Shown: positions 54,167-62,926, numbered from the stretch's first letter. The stretch is DNA of 64,000 bases from Clostridiaceae bacterium (GCA_012522505.1 JAAYKJ010000004.1:1-64000), one strand, 5' to 3'. A program made the numbers and translations. The notes: a model not told the origin generated them from the sequence alone.

Positions 54167-55744
54167 TTACAGATCATCCGGCATAAACTTGCTGCTTTTT
54201 GCATAGTGCTTAAGCTCAGACATGACTGACGGTATGGCACAACAAATCTCACCGGCTGTAAAACCCGAAAGATCTCTCTCACCGGCTAAAACTTCACCAC
54301 ATCGGCCGTGAACAAAAACTGCAAGTGCTGCTGCCTCTTCATGGTTTAGTCCCTGACCGAGCAGAGAGCCCATTATACCCGAGAGAACATCGCCAGATCC
54401 TGCAACAGCAAGACTCGGGTGTCCTGATGCATTAATATTATACCTTCGGTCTGGATATGCGATAACAGTACCCGCACCTTTTAAAACCACCGTTATTCCA
54501 AACTCACTACTGAATGTCCGCGCGTAATCCACCCGGTTTTTCTGGATTTCTGACACGGTCCTTCCAGTAAGTCTGGAAAACTCACCTGGGTGTGGTGTAA
54601 TCACTGCAGGGGCCTTGATGCTTCTGAAGATATCCGGTGAAAGAACATTCAGCGCATCAGCGTCAATTATCATAGGTTTGCAGCATTTTTCAACAAAATG
54701 GCTAACCCATGGGGCAACCTGTTCGCCCGCTGATAAACCCGGTCCGATCACCACCGCATCCATGGTTTTGGAAAGCGATAAAAGCCCTTCCAAGCTTTCT
54801 GCTGATATGAACCCGTCAATTTCGGGCTGCGGTACAGTAATGGCCTCGGGAAGAGTCATCCCGTAGATGGCTGAAAGAGACTTCGGTACGGCCAGGTACA
54901 CCAACCCGCTTCCTGTTTTGAATGCTGCTTTCGCTGCAAGTGTTCCGGCACCGGTCATACCGATAGAGCCCGTGATGATTAAAACCTTTCCAAAAGTTCC
55001 CTTGTGGCTATCCACTGCCCTTTCAGGCAGAATATCTGCTACATTTGAAATCTCAAGCAATTCACCTGATAGCCCCGCTGAAAGAAGCGCACCGGACGGT
55101 ATGCCGATATCCACCACCGTAATATTTCCCGCATAAGCTCTGCCTGGGTATTGCCAAAGCCCGGGTTTTGGCAAGGAGAAGGTAACCGTCTCACAGGCTT
55201 CCACCGCCACACCGCATATCTGCCCTGTCTCTCCGTTGACCCCGGTAGGAATGTCAACCGAAAGGATTTTCGCGCCGCTTTCATTAACAGCACGCACAGC
55301 ATCGGCAAAAATGCCCGTAATCTCACCGTGAACCCCAGTTCCAAAAATACCATCCACGATCAGAGCCAGATCATTTTGTTTGACCAATTCCTCACGCAAA
55401 AAGTGTCCGTGATCGGTATATGAAATTTTAACTCCAATCTTCTCGATGATCTCCAGAAAAACTTCTGCATCACCCGTAATACTCCCACGCCCCGTCAGGG
55501 AAATCACCGAAACCGGATACCCCCATTGATGCAAATGACGAGCTGCTGCAAAAGCATCTCCGCCATTATTCCCCTTTCCAGCGATAGCGATAATCTTTTT
55601 ACTTTTGTCATAAGACACCATTTCACAAGCTTTTCGCGCGATGTGCAGCGCAGCATTCTCCATTAAAAGTATTCCGGGGATTCCATAATCCTTTATTGCA
55701 ATTTCATCCAGCCTTTTCATTTCATTGGGAGCTGCCAGTTTCAT
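54167..55744 (-). CDS. nnr: bifunctional NAD(P)H-hydrate repair enzyme (epimerase/ADP-dependent dehydratase)
   Basis: A fused 525-residue metabolite-repair enzyme. The N-terminal YjeF domain (about 1-215, with GKGNNGGDAFAAARHL) epimerises damaged NAD(P)HX. The C-terminal ribokinase-like domain (about 235-510, with VITPHPGEFSRL and AVAGSGDVLSGIMGSLLGQG) dehydrates it using ADP. It overlaps the upstream coiled-coil gene by 23 nt and precedes alr by 25 bp, so all are likely one transcript. Confidence 0.95.
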   Translation of the reverse strand: MKLAAPNEMKRLDEIAIKDYGIPGILLMENAALHIARKACEMVSYDKSKKIIAIAGKGNNGGDAFAAARHLHQWGYPVSVISLTGRGSITGDAEVFLEIIEKIGVKISYTDHGHFLREELVKQNDLALIVDGIFGTGVHGEITGIFADAVRAVNESGAKILSVDIPTGVNGETGQICGVAVEACETVTFSLPKPGLWQYPGRAYAGNITVVDIGIPSGALLSAGLSGELLEISNVADILPERAVDSHKGTFGKVLIITGSIGMTGAGTLAAKAAFKTGSGLVYLAVPKSLSAIYGMTLPEAITVPQPEIDGFISAESLEGLLSLSKTMDAVVIGPGLSAGEQVAPWVSHFVEKCCKPMIIDADALNVLSPDIFRSIKAPAVITPHPGEFSRLTGRTVSEIQKNRVDYARTFSSEFGITVVLKGAGTVIAYPDRRYNINASGHPSLAVAGSGDVLSGIMGSLLGQGLNHEEAAALAVFVHGRCGEVLAGERDLSGFTAGEICCAIPSVMSELKHYAKSSKFMPDDL

Positions 55745-56375
55745 CTTTATTTTCCTCCGGTCTTAGAAATATTTGATCCAATTTAGTTAACTCATCTGAA
55801 CCCAACAAGGCGTGGAAAAAGGAGTAAATTTCTGTCCAGTCTATAGAGAGCCTTTGCCTTTGGGCTTGGAGTTCCTTCAGTTTTTTCTTTACCTGCTCAA
55901 GTTCTCTGTCAATTTTCTTCTCCTTTTCCTTGGAAATGGCGATAACACGATAAACATACCGTACCGTTTCTTCAAGAAGCCTGAAGTTGGCATGGCGTAT
56001 TTTGTCCTTCATAAGAAATATCTCGTTTTCTATTTCCTTCACCCGCTGATTTAATTCTTCAACCCTGTCCTTCGATCTGGACAGGGATATTTTGGCTTCT
56101 TCATTACCCTTGTCGAAAGCCTCTTCTGTCAAAGACATTATTCGGTTCAAATGCTTGATTTTTTCTGGTTCAATGTTTTTCTGTTCTTGATATAGACTTG
56201 CTTCCTGCCCAAGTAGCTTATTCAGGATGTCCTGCTGTTTTTTTACCCTCGTGCTGATGGGAATTAGTTTAAAAAGCTTATTCCAGCGTTCGTCCAATGT
56301 TAAAATGACGATGTCATTCTTTTTGAGGGTAGCGATGTCAAAATGTAATTTATGTTTCCGATGCATGAAATCCAT
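55722..56375 (-). CDS. conserved coiled-coil protein of unknown function
   Basis: A 217-residue cytoplasmic protein without membrane segments. Residues 12-45 form a small folded part (FDIATLKKNDIVILTLDERW), and about 45-170 are long charged helices (for example KDRVEELNQRVKEIENEI, KKIDRELEQVKKKLKELQ) predicted to form coiled coils. A GGAGG RBS 8 nt upstream supports the ATG. It overlaps nnr by 23 nt, so translation is coupled. No family is recognised. Confidence 0.75.
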   Translation of the reverse strand: MDFMHRKHKLHFDIATLKKNDIVILTLDERWNKLFKLIPISTRVKKQQDILNKLLGQEASLYQEQKNIEPEKIKHLNRIMSLTEEAFDKGNEEAKISLSRSKDRVEELNQRVKEIENEIFLMKDKIRHANFRLLEETVRYVYRVIAISKEKEKKIDRELEQVKKKLKELQAQRQRLSIDWTEIYSFFHALLGSDELTKLDQIFLRPEENKDETGSSQ

Positions 56376-56592
56376 GTGTTAATCCTCCGCCACAGGAGCA
56401 GTTATTCAGACTTCTCTCCTGTTTTGCTTTTCGGAAAAGTATTACCCTGAACCATAACTATCTTATTTATCGACATTCCCATGCCTGCGGGTTAGGAGTG
56501 AAAGCCAGGATATCTGAGAGATTCCTTCGCTTTCTGGTATACACTCATTATAGCAAGCCGGACAATTCCCTGCAATATAACGCGGGAGGAAC

Positions 56593-56652
56593 AAGGTTAC
56601 TGTTCACACCCTATAAACTTGAGATATAGATGTGCGTAACGGAACAAGGTTG
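56593..56652. repeat. REP-like intergenic repeat, copy C
   Basis: Third copy of the element at 12131-12189 and 25648-25705. GTTAC/GTAAC, CAC/GTG and CTATA/TATAG pair without mismatch here, giving the clearest hairpin of the three. Its right end overlaps the -35 of the vanW promoter by a few bases. The rest of 56376-56592 shows no gene. Confidence 0.65.
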
Positions 56653-56678
56653 CACATTTAGTTCCTGTAATGTATAAT
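56650..56678 (+). promoter_or_regulatory. promoter of the VanW-family gene
   Basis: TTGCAC and TATAAT are 17 bp apart. The -35 begins within the last bases of repeat copy C, so the repeat may contribute to this promoter. Confidence 0.6.
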
Positions 56679-56762
56679 TACTTGCATTATTATAATCAAA
56701 CAACTGTCAAATGCCGATAAAATCTATATATTTAGGTTTGGCTATGGGGGACTGGCTAACAA

Positions 56763-58361
56763 ATGAGAATAAACATCTTCAACAAAGCACCACGAAGCAG
56801 GCAAAAGAGATTGATCATAGCGGGCGTATTTTTCATTGCAATATTACTATTGTGCGCAATTATTCTATCTGCCAAAATTCTTGTGAATCCTTATGTATAT
56901 AGCGGGGTCTATCTTGACGGAGTGCACTTGGGAGGTCTGAGTGAGGAACAGCTGAAGGAGTATCTTCAGGACAAATATACCATCGATTTTTCTTCCATGG
57001 AGTTGAACATCTTTCATAAAGACTATCCAGTAAAAGTCTCTTTCAATGATCTGAATGTTCATATCAACAGTCAGATCATGTACAACCAAATCTACGATTC
57101 CGGGAGAAAGGGAAGTTTCTTTCAAAGGCTGATGGATATCTATCGGCTACAGAAGACCCACCTATATCTTAATACCGAAGTATTCATGGACTTAAAGGCA
57201 TTGGACAGGCTGATTGAGGATATCTATCAAAATACTTATGAAGCTGCCGGATCACCTTCTTTGTTTTTAATGGAGGATGAGGTCTATATCCGTTCAGGTG
57301 TATGTGGCTACACCGTTAATCGTGAGCAACTAAAAGAGCGGTTGGTTCATCAGATCAATCAATTACAGTCTGGGATTGTTATCGTCCCTGTGGTTGAGAT
57401 TCTGCCCGCTAGAGTAGATGTCGATGCTTTTTATGACAAAATCGTTCAGGAACCCCGGGATGCTTCGGTTGAAGTAGCGAGCGGTGAAATCATCATCATT
57501 CCGGAGATCACCGGAAGGTCTTTGGATAAGGCTTCTTTTCTATCCTCGGTTGCGGAGCTTGAGGCTAAATCGAAGAAATATCCTTATGAGCAGAAACTCC
57601 CGGTTGTTTTCACAAAGCCTGAAAAGACAGTTCAGGTTATTGAAGAAGCATTATTCAGGGATGTGCTTGCAGAGTATAAGACATCCTTTCCAACGAAAAC
57701 TGAACATGATAAAGCCCGGGCCGAAAATATTCGTCTGGCTGTGGAAGCCATTGACGGAACTATCCTTCTGCCAGGGGAGGCCTTTTCTTTTAATGATGTT
57801 GTCGGTGTACGCACCACGCAGAAGGGGTACCGCGGGGCAAATGTTTATACCGCAAGTGGGATATCCCAAGGGGTGGGCGGCGGGATCTGCCAGGTTTCCA
57901 CAACACTATATAATGCTTGTCTGGAAGCCAACTTAAGAGTTGATGAACGAAACCCACATACTTATACCATCGCTTATGCTCCTTTGGGGCGGGATGCTGC
58001 AATATCATACGGTTCAGAAGATTACAGGTTTACAAATAGTACAAACTGGCCTATTAAAATCTCCGGAAAGGTAAAGGGAAACGAAGTGAGCCTGGCCCTG
58101 ATCGGAACAGATGAATACCCTTCACTGGAGGTTGTGGTTCAGCCCTCTGTACTGAAAATTATTCCCTACGAGACAGAGTATGTTGAAGACAATACTCTGT
58201 CTGGCGAAACTAGTGTGGTGAAGCAGGCAGGCATGAACGGAGCTGTTGTTGACACCTTCTATACCATCAAAAATGGGAAAGATGTTATATCCAGTTATAA
58301 ACTCCATACGACGACCTATAAAGCACTTCCGGAAATCATTCATATTTCCCCTCAGAGATAG
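56763..58361 (+). CDS. VanW-family membrane-anchored cell-wall protein
   Basis: A 532-residue protein with one N-terminal transmembrane helix (about 17-42). Residues about 45-270 are a peptidoglycan-binding-like region that includes YSGVYLDGVHLGGLSEEQL, and about 310-440 the VanW domain with LLPGEAFSFNDVVG, GGGICQVSTTLYNA and NPHTYTIAYAPLGRDAAISYG. The C-terminus (about 440-532) is G5-like (EYVEDNTL). VanW proteins sit at the cell surface; their biochemical role is not established. The start is preceded by GGGGG at 12 nt. Confidence 0.88.
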   Translation: MRINIFNKAPRSRQKRLIIAGVFFIAILLLCAIILSAKILVNPYVYSGVYLDGVHLGGLSEEQLKEYLQDKYTIDFSSMELNIFHKDYPVKVSFNDLNVHINSQIMYNQIYDSGRKGSFFQRLMDIYRLQKTHLYLNTEVFMDLKALDRLIEDIYQNTYEAAGSPSLFLMEDEVYIRSGVCGYTVNREQLKERLVHQINQLQSGIVIVPVVEILPARVDVDAFYDKIVQEPRDASVEVASGEIIIIPEITGRSLDKASFLSSVAELEAKSKKYPYEQKLPVVFTKPEKTVQVIEEALFRDVLAEYKTSFPTKTEHDKARAENIRLAVEAIDGTILLPGEAFSFNDVVGVRTTQKGYRGANVYTASGISQGVGGGICQVSTTLYNACLEANLRVDERNPHTYTIAYAPLGRDAAISYGSEDYRFTNSTNWPIKISGKVKGNEVSLALIGTDEYPSLEVVVQPSVLKIIPYETEYVEDNTLSGETSVVKQAGMNGAVVDTFYTIKNGKDVISSYKLHTTTYKALPEIIHISPQR

Positions 58362-58375
58362 CTTTCTCTGAGGCA
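58352..58375. terminator. hairpin at the end of the VanW gene
   Basis: CCTCAGAGA and TCTCTGAGG form a perfect 9-bp stem that includes the stop codon. There is no T-run, so it may act as a 3' stabiliser rather than a terminator. Confidence 0.4.
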
Positions 58376-58386
58376 ACCCGGATAGT

Positions 58387-58485
58387 ATATCAAATGCTCC
58401 CAAGACCCCGTGCCCTAAAGGCCACGTGAATAGAGGAAGTGTATTTTCCGCGAGGGCAAAAACACCAATGGGCGGGGGATAAACC
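58387..58485 (+). repeat. IS200/IS605-end or omega-RNA-like hairpin element (R2)
   Basis: Second long copy of the R1 element. CCCCGTGCCC can pair with GGGCGGGG across the element, with a two-base bulge, while the inner CCTAAAGG tip and AGAGGAAGTGTATTTT block are identical to R1. It lies 26 bp after the VanW stop. The following 58486-58674 has no gene other than the leader of the rubredoxin-like gene. Confidence 0.6.
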
Positions 58486-58674
58486 AATCCGTAATATAAA
58501 TTTCATTGTTTACCGGTATTGTTGCAGGGTATATATTCATAAAGTAACCTTGTTCATCTGAATCCACGCATCAACCGTTTTGTGTAATCACGTTGGGGAA
58601 CTCTGCCCAAACCAAATAAGAACAGGTCACTTATACAAATTAGGGTCTAATTAATCTTTGAGGAGGTAGCGCAG

Positions 58675-59010
58675 ATGAAGACATTATTTAAATGTACCGT
58701 ATGCAATTATGTTCATGAAGGAGATACCGCACCGGATTCTTGCCCGAAATGCGGCGCTCCAAAGGAAAAGTTTGAACAACTCAGCCAGGAAGCAGCAGAT
58801 AAAATATTCACTTCGGATCGTACCAATGACATTCACATGGAGCTTGTCCAGCTTAGTATGAGAATTGTAGAACTTTGCGAAGAAGGCATTGAAATCGATC
58901 TGGATCCCCCATGTGTATCTGCTTTCAAAAAGGCGAAGGATGAAGCATGGAGAATTAAACAGCGCTCGAAAGCCGAGCTTGTCGGTCACATCAGCAAAGG
59001 AAAGTTTTAG
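58675..59010 (+). CDS. rubredoxin-like iron/zinc-ribbon protein
   Basis: A 111-residue protein. The N-terminal 35 residues are a rubredoxin-like knuckle (CTVCNYVHEG ... CPKCGAPKEKF, four Cys) like that at the end of rubrerythrins. The C-terminal 70 residues are a helical domain (DRTNDIHMELVQLSMRIVEL) without an obvious di-iron site. RBS GAGGAGG. It is probably a small electron-transfer or oxidative-stress protein (inference). It has its own terminator. Confidence 0.8.
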   Translation: MKTLFKCTVCNYVHEGDTAPDSCPKCGAPKEKFEQLSQEAADKIFTSDRTNDIHMELVQLSMRIVELCEEGIEIDLDPPCVSAFKKAKDEAWRIKQRSKAELVGHISKGKF

Positions 59011-59013
59011 CAT

Positions 59014-59040
59014 AAGCAGGGGAAACATCCCCTGCTTTTT
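59014..59040 (+). terminator. intrinsic terminator
   Basis: AAGCAGGGG and CCCCTGCTT pair around a short A-rich loop, followed by a T-run. Confidence 0.9.
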
Positions 59041-59120
59041 ATCAAATACTCCGACCCCTGCCTAATGAGGACCCTACCTATTATGTCTTTCGCACCGTTC
59101 GTTTTTATACTCACACAAGC

Positions 59121-59633
59121 TTATTTTTCTCCCACATCGTCTTCGTCAGTACATTCAGTCTTTGAAATTCCTTTGAACTTCTTGAATTCACAGATGATCT
59201 CGGGGTGAAGCTCCATAAACTGGTTCAGCCAATCAATATGTTTCATCGTATTCTTGCTGATATTGTGTTCAATAAGCTCTGTTTCGGCAAGCAAATTTTC
59301 GCTGATTCCAATGGTCTTTAGAAATTTCTCTATAACGTTATGCCTCTCCAGAAGAAATTTACCATATCTCTTTCCTTCTTCGGTCAGAAAGATAATTCCA
59401 TATTTTTGGTAATCTACAAGCCCGCGTGTTGCCAGCTTTTGCACCATTTTGGTTGCAGACGAAGGCTTCACATTCAGTAATTGCGATATAGCACTGATTC
59501 TTATGTATCCTTCTTTCTCCATATTTCTATAAATCATCTCCAGATAGTCTTCCATCCCCGAAGTCAGCAGCTTATCCCTCTGGCTTAACAATTGATACCC
59601 TCTTACAGTATAAAAAGCATCCTGATCTCTCAT
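59121..59633 (-). CDS. MntR/DtxR-family metal-dependent transcriptional regulator
   Basis: A 170-residue regulator: winged helix (about 25-85, with SAISQLLNVKPSSATKMVQKL) and dimerisation domain (about 90-155), without the SH3 domain of DtxR. All MntR metal-site residues are present: Asp29, Glu32, His98, Glu119, Glu122 and His123. The length and this pattern make it MntR/TroR-like. It is divergent from feoA, so iron (or manganese) control of the feo genes is likely. The ATG at 59633 is preferred to a GTG four codons upstream. Confidence 0.88.
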   Translation of the reverse strand: MRDQDAFYTVRGYQLLSQRDKLLTSGMEDYLEMIYRNMEKEGYIRISAISQLLNVKPSSATKMVQKLATRGLVDYQKYGIIFLTEEGKRYGKFLLERHNVIEKFLKTIGISENLLAETELIEHNISKNTMKHIDWLNQFMELHPEIICEFKKFKGISKTECTDEDDVGEK

Positions 59634-59723
59634 ATTCACACCCACCCAGGAAACATATAATTATACAAACTCTATTCGGAACACCATGCTTTTATGTTTC
59701 ATATATTAGTCTTGAATAAAAAA

Positions 59724-59753
59724 ATTAGGCTCCACTAATCTGGAAGTGATAAT
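59724..59753 (+). promoter_or_regulatory. feo promoter with candidate metalloregulator site
   Basis: The inverted repeat ATTAG-6-CTAAT (59724-59739) overlaps a TTAGGC/GATAAT pair spaced 17 bp. The position and symmetry would suit repression by the divergent MntR/DtxR regulator, but the match to a known box is only partial. Confidence 0.4.
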
Positions 59754-59783
59754 TATTCTACATAACAATTGCAGGAGGTTTTG

Positions 59784-60026
59784 ATGATGAATGATAAGAT
59801 TGTTCCTCTGAATTTTGTACCCATAGGAAAAACAGCAAAAGTAAAATCCCTGATCTCAGACGGTATTCTCCGAAGAAGAATGCTTGATCTTGGGTTAATA
59901 TCAGATACGGTTATTGAAGCAGTACAAAAGAGTCCGTCCGGTGATCCAATCGCATACTGGATTCGGGGAGCGGTGATCGCTTTACGTTCAGAGGAAGCCA
60001 ACAAAATTCTGGTTGAAGTCAACTAA
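59784..60026 (+). CDS. feoA: ferrous iron transport protein FeoA
   Basis: An 80-residue SH3-like protein that assists FeoB. Family features are PLNFVPIGKTAKVKSL at the start, RRRMLDLGLISDTVIE in the middle and DPIAYWIRGAVIALRSEEA at the end. The ATG is at 59784, or 59787, after GGAGG. It is 51 bp upstream of feoB and divergent from the metalloregulator. Confidence 0.93.
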   Translation: MMNDKIVPLNFVPIGKTAKVKSLISDGILRRRMLDLGLISDTVIEAVQKSPSGDPIAYWIRGAVIALRSEEANKILVEVN

Positions 60027-60077
60027 TTAACAAGACCCTGTCTCAAATACGCCTTTTTGTACAGGAGGATTACTATA

Positions 60078-61436
60078 ATGGGGCTTACGAGTCAATCCAC
60101 AGGTTTAGCCCTGTGGGAGAACGATCTCAACATTGAGAAACTTACACCTGGTGACAAAGTTATCGCACTTTCGGGGAACCCAAATGTGGGGAAAAGCACT
60201 GTTTTTAACAGCCTGACAGGCTTAAATCAGCATACGGGAAACTGGCCAGGTAAAACTGTTACCAATGCACAGGGAAGATACAGACATAATGATGTAAATT
60301 TCATCATGGTCGATATCCCAGGAACCTATTCCCTCATGGCAAATTCTGTAGAGGAAGAGGTTGCACGAGATTTCGTATGTTTTGGAAATCCCGATGCCGT
60401 TGTTGTTGTTACGGATGCCACCTGCCTTGAAAGAAACCTGAACTTGGTCTTACAAACCCTTGAAATTACGGCTAGGGTCGTCGTTTGTGTAAATCTGATT
60501 GATGAAGCGAAAAGAAAGAAAATAAAGATACACTGCGATACTCTGGCCAAACGCCTGGGTGTTCCTGTTATACCAACGAATGCCCGGAGTAAAAAAGGCC
60601 TGGAAAAGTTAATGGATGCCGTTTATGATACAGCATACAAACGGATAAATGTAAATCCCATTAAAATTACATATGACGAAACGATAGAACAAGCGATCAG
60701 GAGGGTTCAGGATAAAATCCGAAATAGGGTGGACGGTAAAATCAACGACCGGTGGGTTGCGTTAAAGCTTCTGGACGGAGACGAAACGATTTTGGAATCA
60801 ATCAACAAATATCTTGGGATTAATCTGTTTGATGATTGCGGGTTGCTTGAGCTGTTAGACCAAACCAGGAATGCTCTGTCTGACAATCATAACGGCCACG
60901 GACAGCTGCGCGACATGATCGTATCACATCTGATAAGGATTGCTGAAGAGCTTGGCAGGGAAGCTGTTACCTTTGAAGACAAACAATATAACCATATCGA
61001 CAGAAAAATTGACCGTATCCTGACTTCCAGAATTTTTGGTCTTCCAATCATGCTTTCTTTGCTGGCTTTTATCTTTTGGCTCACCATTGCGGGTGCAAAT
61101 GTGCCTTCAGAATATCTCGCGGATTTCTTATTTGGAATTGAGACAAAATTAACCGATCTGTTTACATCTTTGATGGCTCCCGAGTGGCTTCATGGTGTTT
61201 TGGTTCTTGGCATTTACCGGACTATTGCCTGGGTGGTTTCGGTGATGCTACCCCCAATGGCAATTTTCTTTCCTCTGTTCACGTTACTGGAAGATCTAGG
61301 GTACTTGCCAAGAGTTGCATTTAACCTGGACCATTATTTTAAACGAGCATGTGCTCATGGAAAGCAAGCGCTGACCATGTGCATGGGCTGTCTGATTTTG
61401 CATGATATCCGAGAGGTTCCTCCGGCTTTGGCATAA
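60078..61436 (+). CDS. feoB: ferrous iron transporter FeoB, C-terminally truncated
   Basis: 452 residues, against 650-800 for intact FeoB. The cytosolic G domain is complete: G1 GNPNVGKS near residue 33, G3 DIPGTYSL near 78, NLID for G4, then a linker and about three transmembrane helices (FGLPIMLSLLAFIFWL, LHGVLVLGIYRTIAW and the next). Homology stops after ALTMCMG, where intact FeoB continues FGCNAAGV; instead 15 unrelated residues and a stop follow. The second Gate half and the last helices are missing, so transport is unlikely. The ger operon begins 42 bp later. Confidence 0.88.
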   Translation: MGLTSQSTGLALWENDLNIEKLTPGDKVIALSGNPNVGKSTVFNSLTGLNQHTGNWPGKTVTNAQGRYRHNDVNFIMVDIPGTYSLMANSVEEEVARDFVCFGNPDAVVVVTDATCLERNLNLVLQTLEITARVVVCVNLIDEAKRKKIKIHCDTLAKRLGVPVIPTNARSKKGLEKLMDAVYDTAYKRINVNPIKITYDETIEQAIRRVQDKIRNRVDGKINDRWVALKLLDGDETILESINKYLGINLFDDCGLLELLDQTRNALSDNHNGHGQLRDMIVSHLIRIAEELGREAVTFEDKQYNHIDRKIDRILTSRIFGLPIMLSLLAFIFWLTIAGANVPSEYLADFLFGIETKLTDLFTSLMAPEWLHGVLVLGIYRTIAWVVSVMLPPMAIFFPLFTLLEDLGYLPRVAFNLDHYFKRACAHGKQALTMCMGCLILHDIREVPPALA

Positions 61437-61477
61437 ATTTGGGAGAAACAGGTCATAATTTCTTCTGAGGTGATATT

Positions 61478-62923
61478 TTGCGTAAAAAGAAAGCGCAAGG
61501 CATTGATTTGCAGTCGATTCAAAAAAGGTTGAAGGATTGTCCCGATGTGAGGCAAAAAAATGTCTTCATTGAGGGGCAGCATGAAGCATGGTTCTTTTAT
61601 GTTTATGAAAATATTGACAGAGATTTGATTCAAAGGGATTTTATTGCCCCGATAATGAATATGAGTTCTAAGCAGTTATCCGATTCAAAAGTTATTCAAA
61701 ATCTTGCCCTCGACTCAATAAAACTGGTTTATGATGTGGACGAAGTAATAACAGAGATTTTTTCCGGCAGCACCGTATTTGTTTTTGAGCTGATTCCGTA
61801 TGCGATATCCTGTAAAATCGATAAGGTTGAAAAGCGCACTCCGGATGAGCCTGCTACAGAAAAAAACATCCGGGGGCCTCACGAAGGATTCATTGAGGTA
61901 TTGGATGTAAATATCGGTATACTAAGAAGAAAAATACGTAACGATGCGCTAAAGTTCAAAACTGTCACATTGGGGAGCATTACCAAACAAACCGCTGCAA
62001 TCGTTTATCTTGAAGGAATCGCCAATATGGATTTGGTTGAAGGTTTGTATGAAAACATCAGTTCAATAAAACTGGATGGTCTTCCAGCAATCGGATATCT
62101 GGAACAAAGCATTATTACTCATCCCAACTCACTGTTTCCTCAGTTTTTATCTACGGAAAGGCCGGATAAAGCCATGGCAGCTCTGCTTGAAGGCAGAATA
62201 GTTGTAATGATGGAGGGAACCCCCGTTGTTCTCATAGCACCTGTGACCTTTATTTCTTTTTTTCAGGTGCTTGATGATTACAGCACACCCTGGGTACTTG
62301 GCAGCTTTTTACGTGCTGTCAGAATCATCGGAGGGATATTCATCGCAGTGTTTATGCCCGCTTTATACATTGCCATAACATCCTTTCACTATTATGCTGT
62401 TCCTCTGGAACTGCTGCTGAATCTGGCTAAGTCGAGAATCGAGGTTCCCTTTCCCCCAATTATTGAAATTTTGATTCTTGAGATAACGGTAGAGTTAATT
62501 CGTGAAGCAGCGATAAGACTACCTACTTATATTGGAACAGCGATAAGCGTGTTTGCAGGCCTGGTTATTGGCCAGGCTGCCGTTGAAGCAGGAATAGTCA
62601 GTAACCTTGTTATTGTAATTGTTGCCGCTACTGCAACTGCATCCTATGTTATTCCATCGACAGATATGGCACTATCCATTCGGGTTATCCGATTTATCTT
62701 TATGCTTTCTGCATCCGTGTTTGGAATTATTGGTATTATGGTATGCACCACCTTCACTGTAGGTCACATTATTGCCCTTGATTCTTTGGGGCAACCCTAT
62801 TTTACCCCATTCTCACCTTTTTCCTTGAGCGGATTAAAGGACAGTATTATCAGGGTATCCCTCAGCAAACAAAAGAAAAGACCGGCAGAAACCAAATCGC
62901 CTAAAAAAGTCAGGGGTGAATGA
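61478..62923 (+). CDS. gerA: GerA-type spore germination protein (A subunit)
   Basis: A 481-residue receptor subunit of the inner spore membrane. A hydrophilic N-terminal domain (about 1-240, with the LEGRIVVMMEGTPVVL boundary) is followed by about five to six membrane segments (about 245-435) carrying the family motif EVPFPPIIEILILEITVELIREA, then a basic tail. It starts with TTG at 61478 behind GAGGTGAT. It is 3 bp upstream of the B-subunit gene. No spore promoter is clear in the feoB remnant upstream. Confidence 0.92.
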   Translation: MRKKKAQGIDLQSIQKRLKDCPDVRQKNVFIEGQHEAWFFYVYENIDRDLIQRDFIAPIMNMSSKQLSDSKVIQNLALDSIKLVYDVDEVITEIFSGSTVFVFELIPYAISCKIDKVEKRTPDEPATEKNIRGPHEGFIEVLDVNIGILRRKIRNDALKFKTVTLGSITKQTAAIVYLEGIANMDLVEGLYENISSIKLDGLPAIGYLEQSIITHPNSLFPQFLSTERPDKAMAALLEGRIVVMMEGTPVVLIAPVTFISFFQVLDDYSTPWVLGSFLRAVRIIGGIFIAVFMPALYIAITSFHYYAVPLELLLNLAKSRIEVPFPPIIEILILEITVELIREAAIRLPTYIGTAISVFAGLVIGQAAVEAGIVSNLVIVIVAATATASYVIPSTDMALSIRVIRFIFMLSASVFGIIGIMVCTTFTVGHIIALDSLGQPYFTPFSPFSLSGLKDSIIRVSLSKQKKRPAETKSPKKVRGE

Positions 62924-62926
62924 ATA

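Noticed and set aside
60054-60077. Longer N-terminus for feoB beginning with TTG
   Set aside because: The ATG at 60078 has AGGAGG at the right distance; the extra codons include that RBS.
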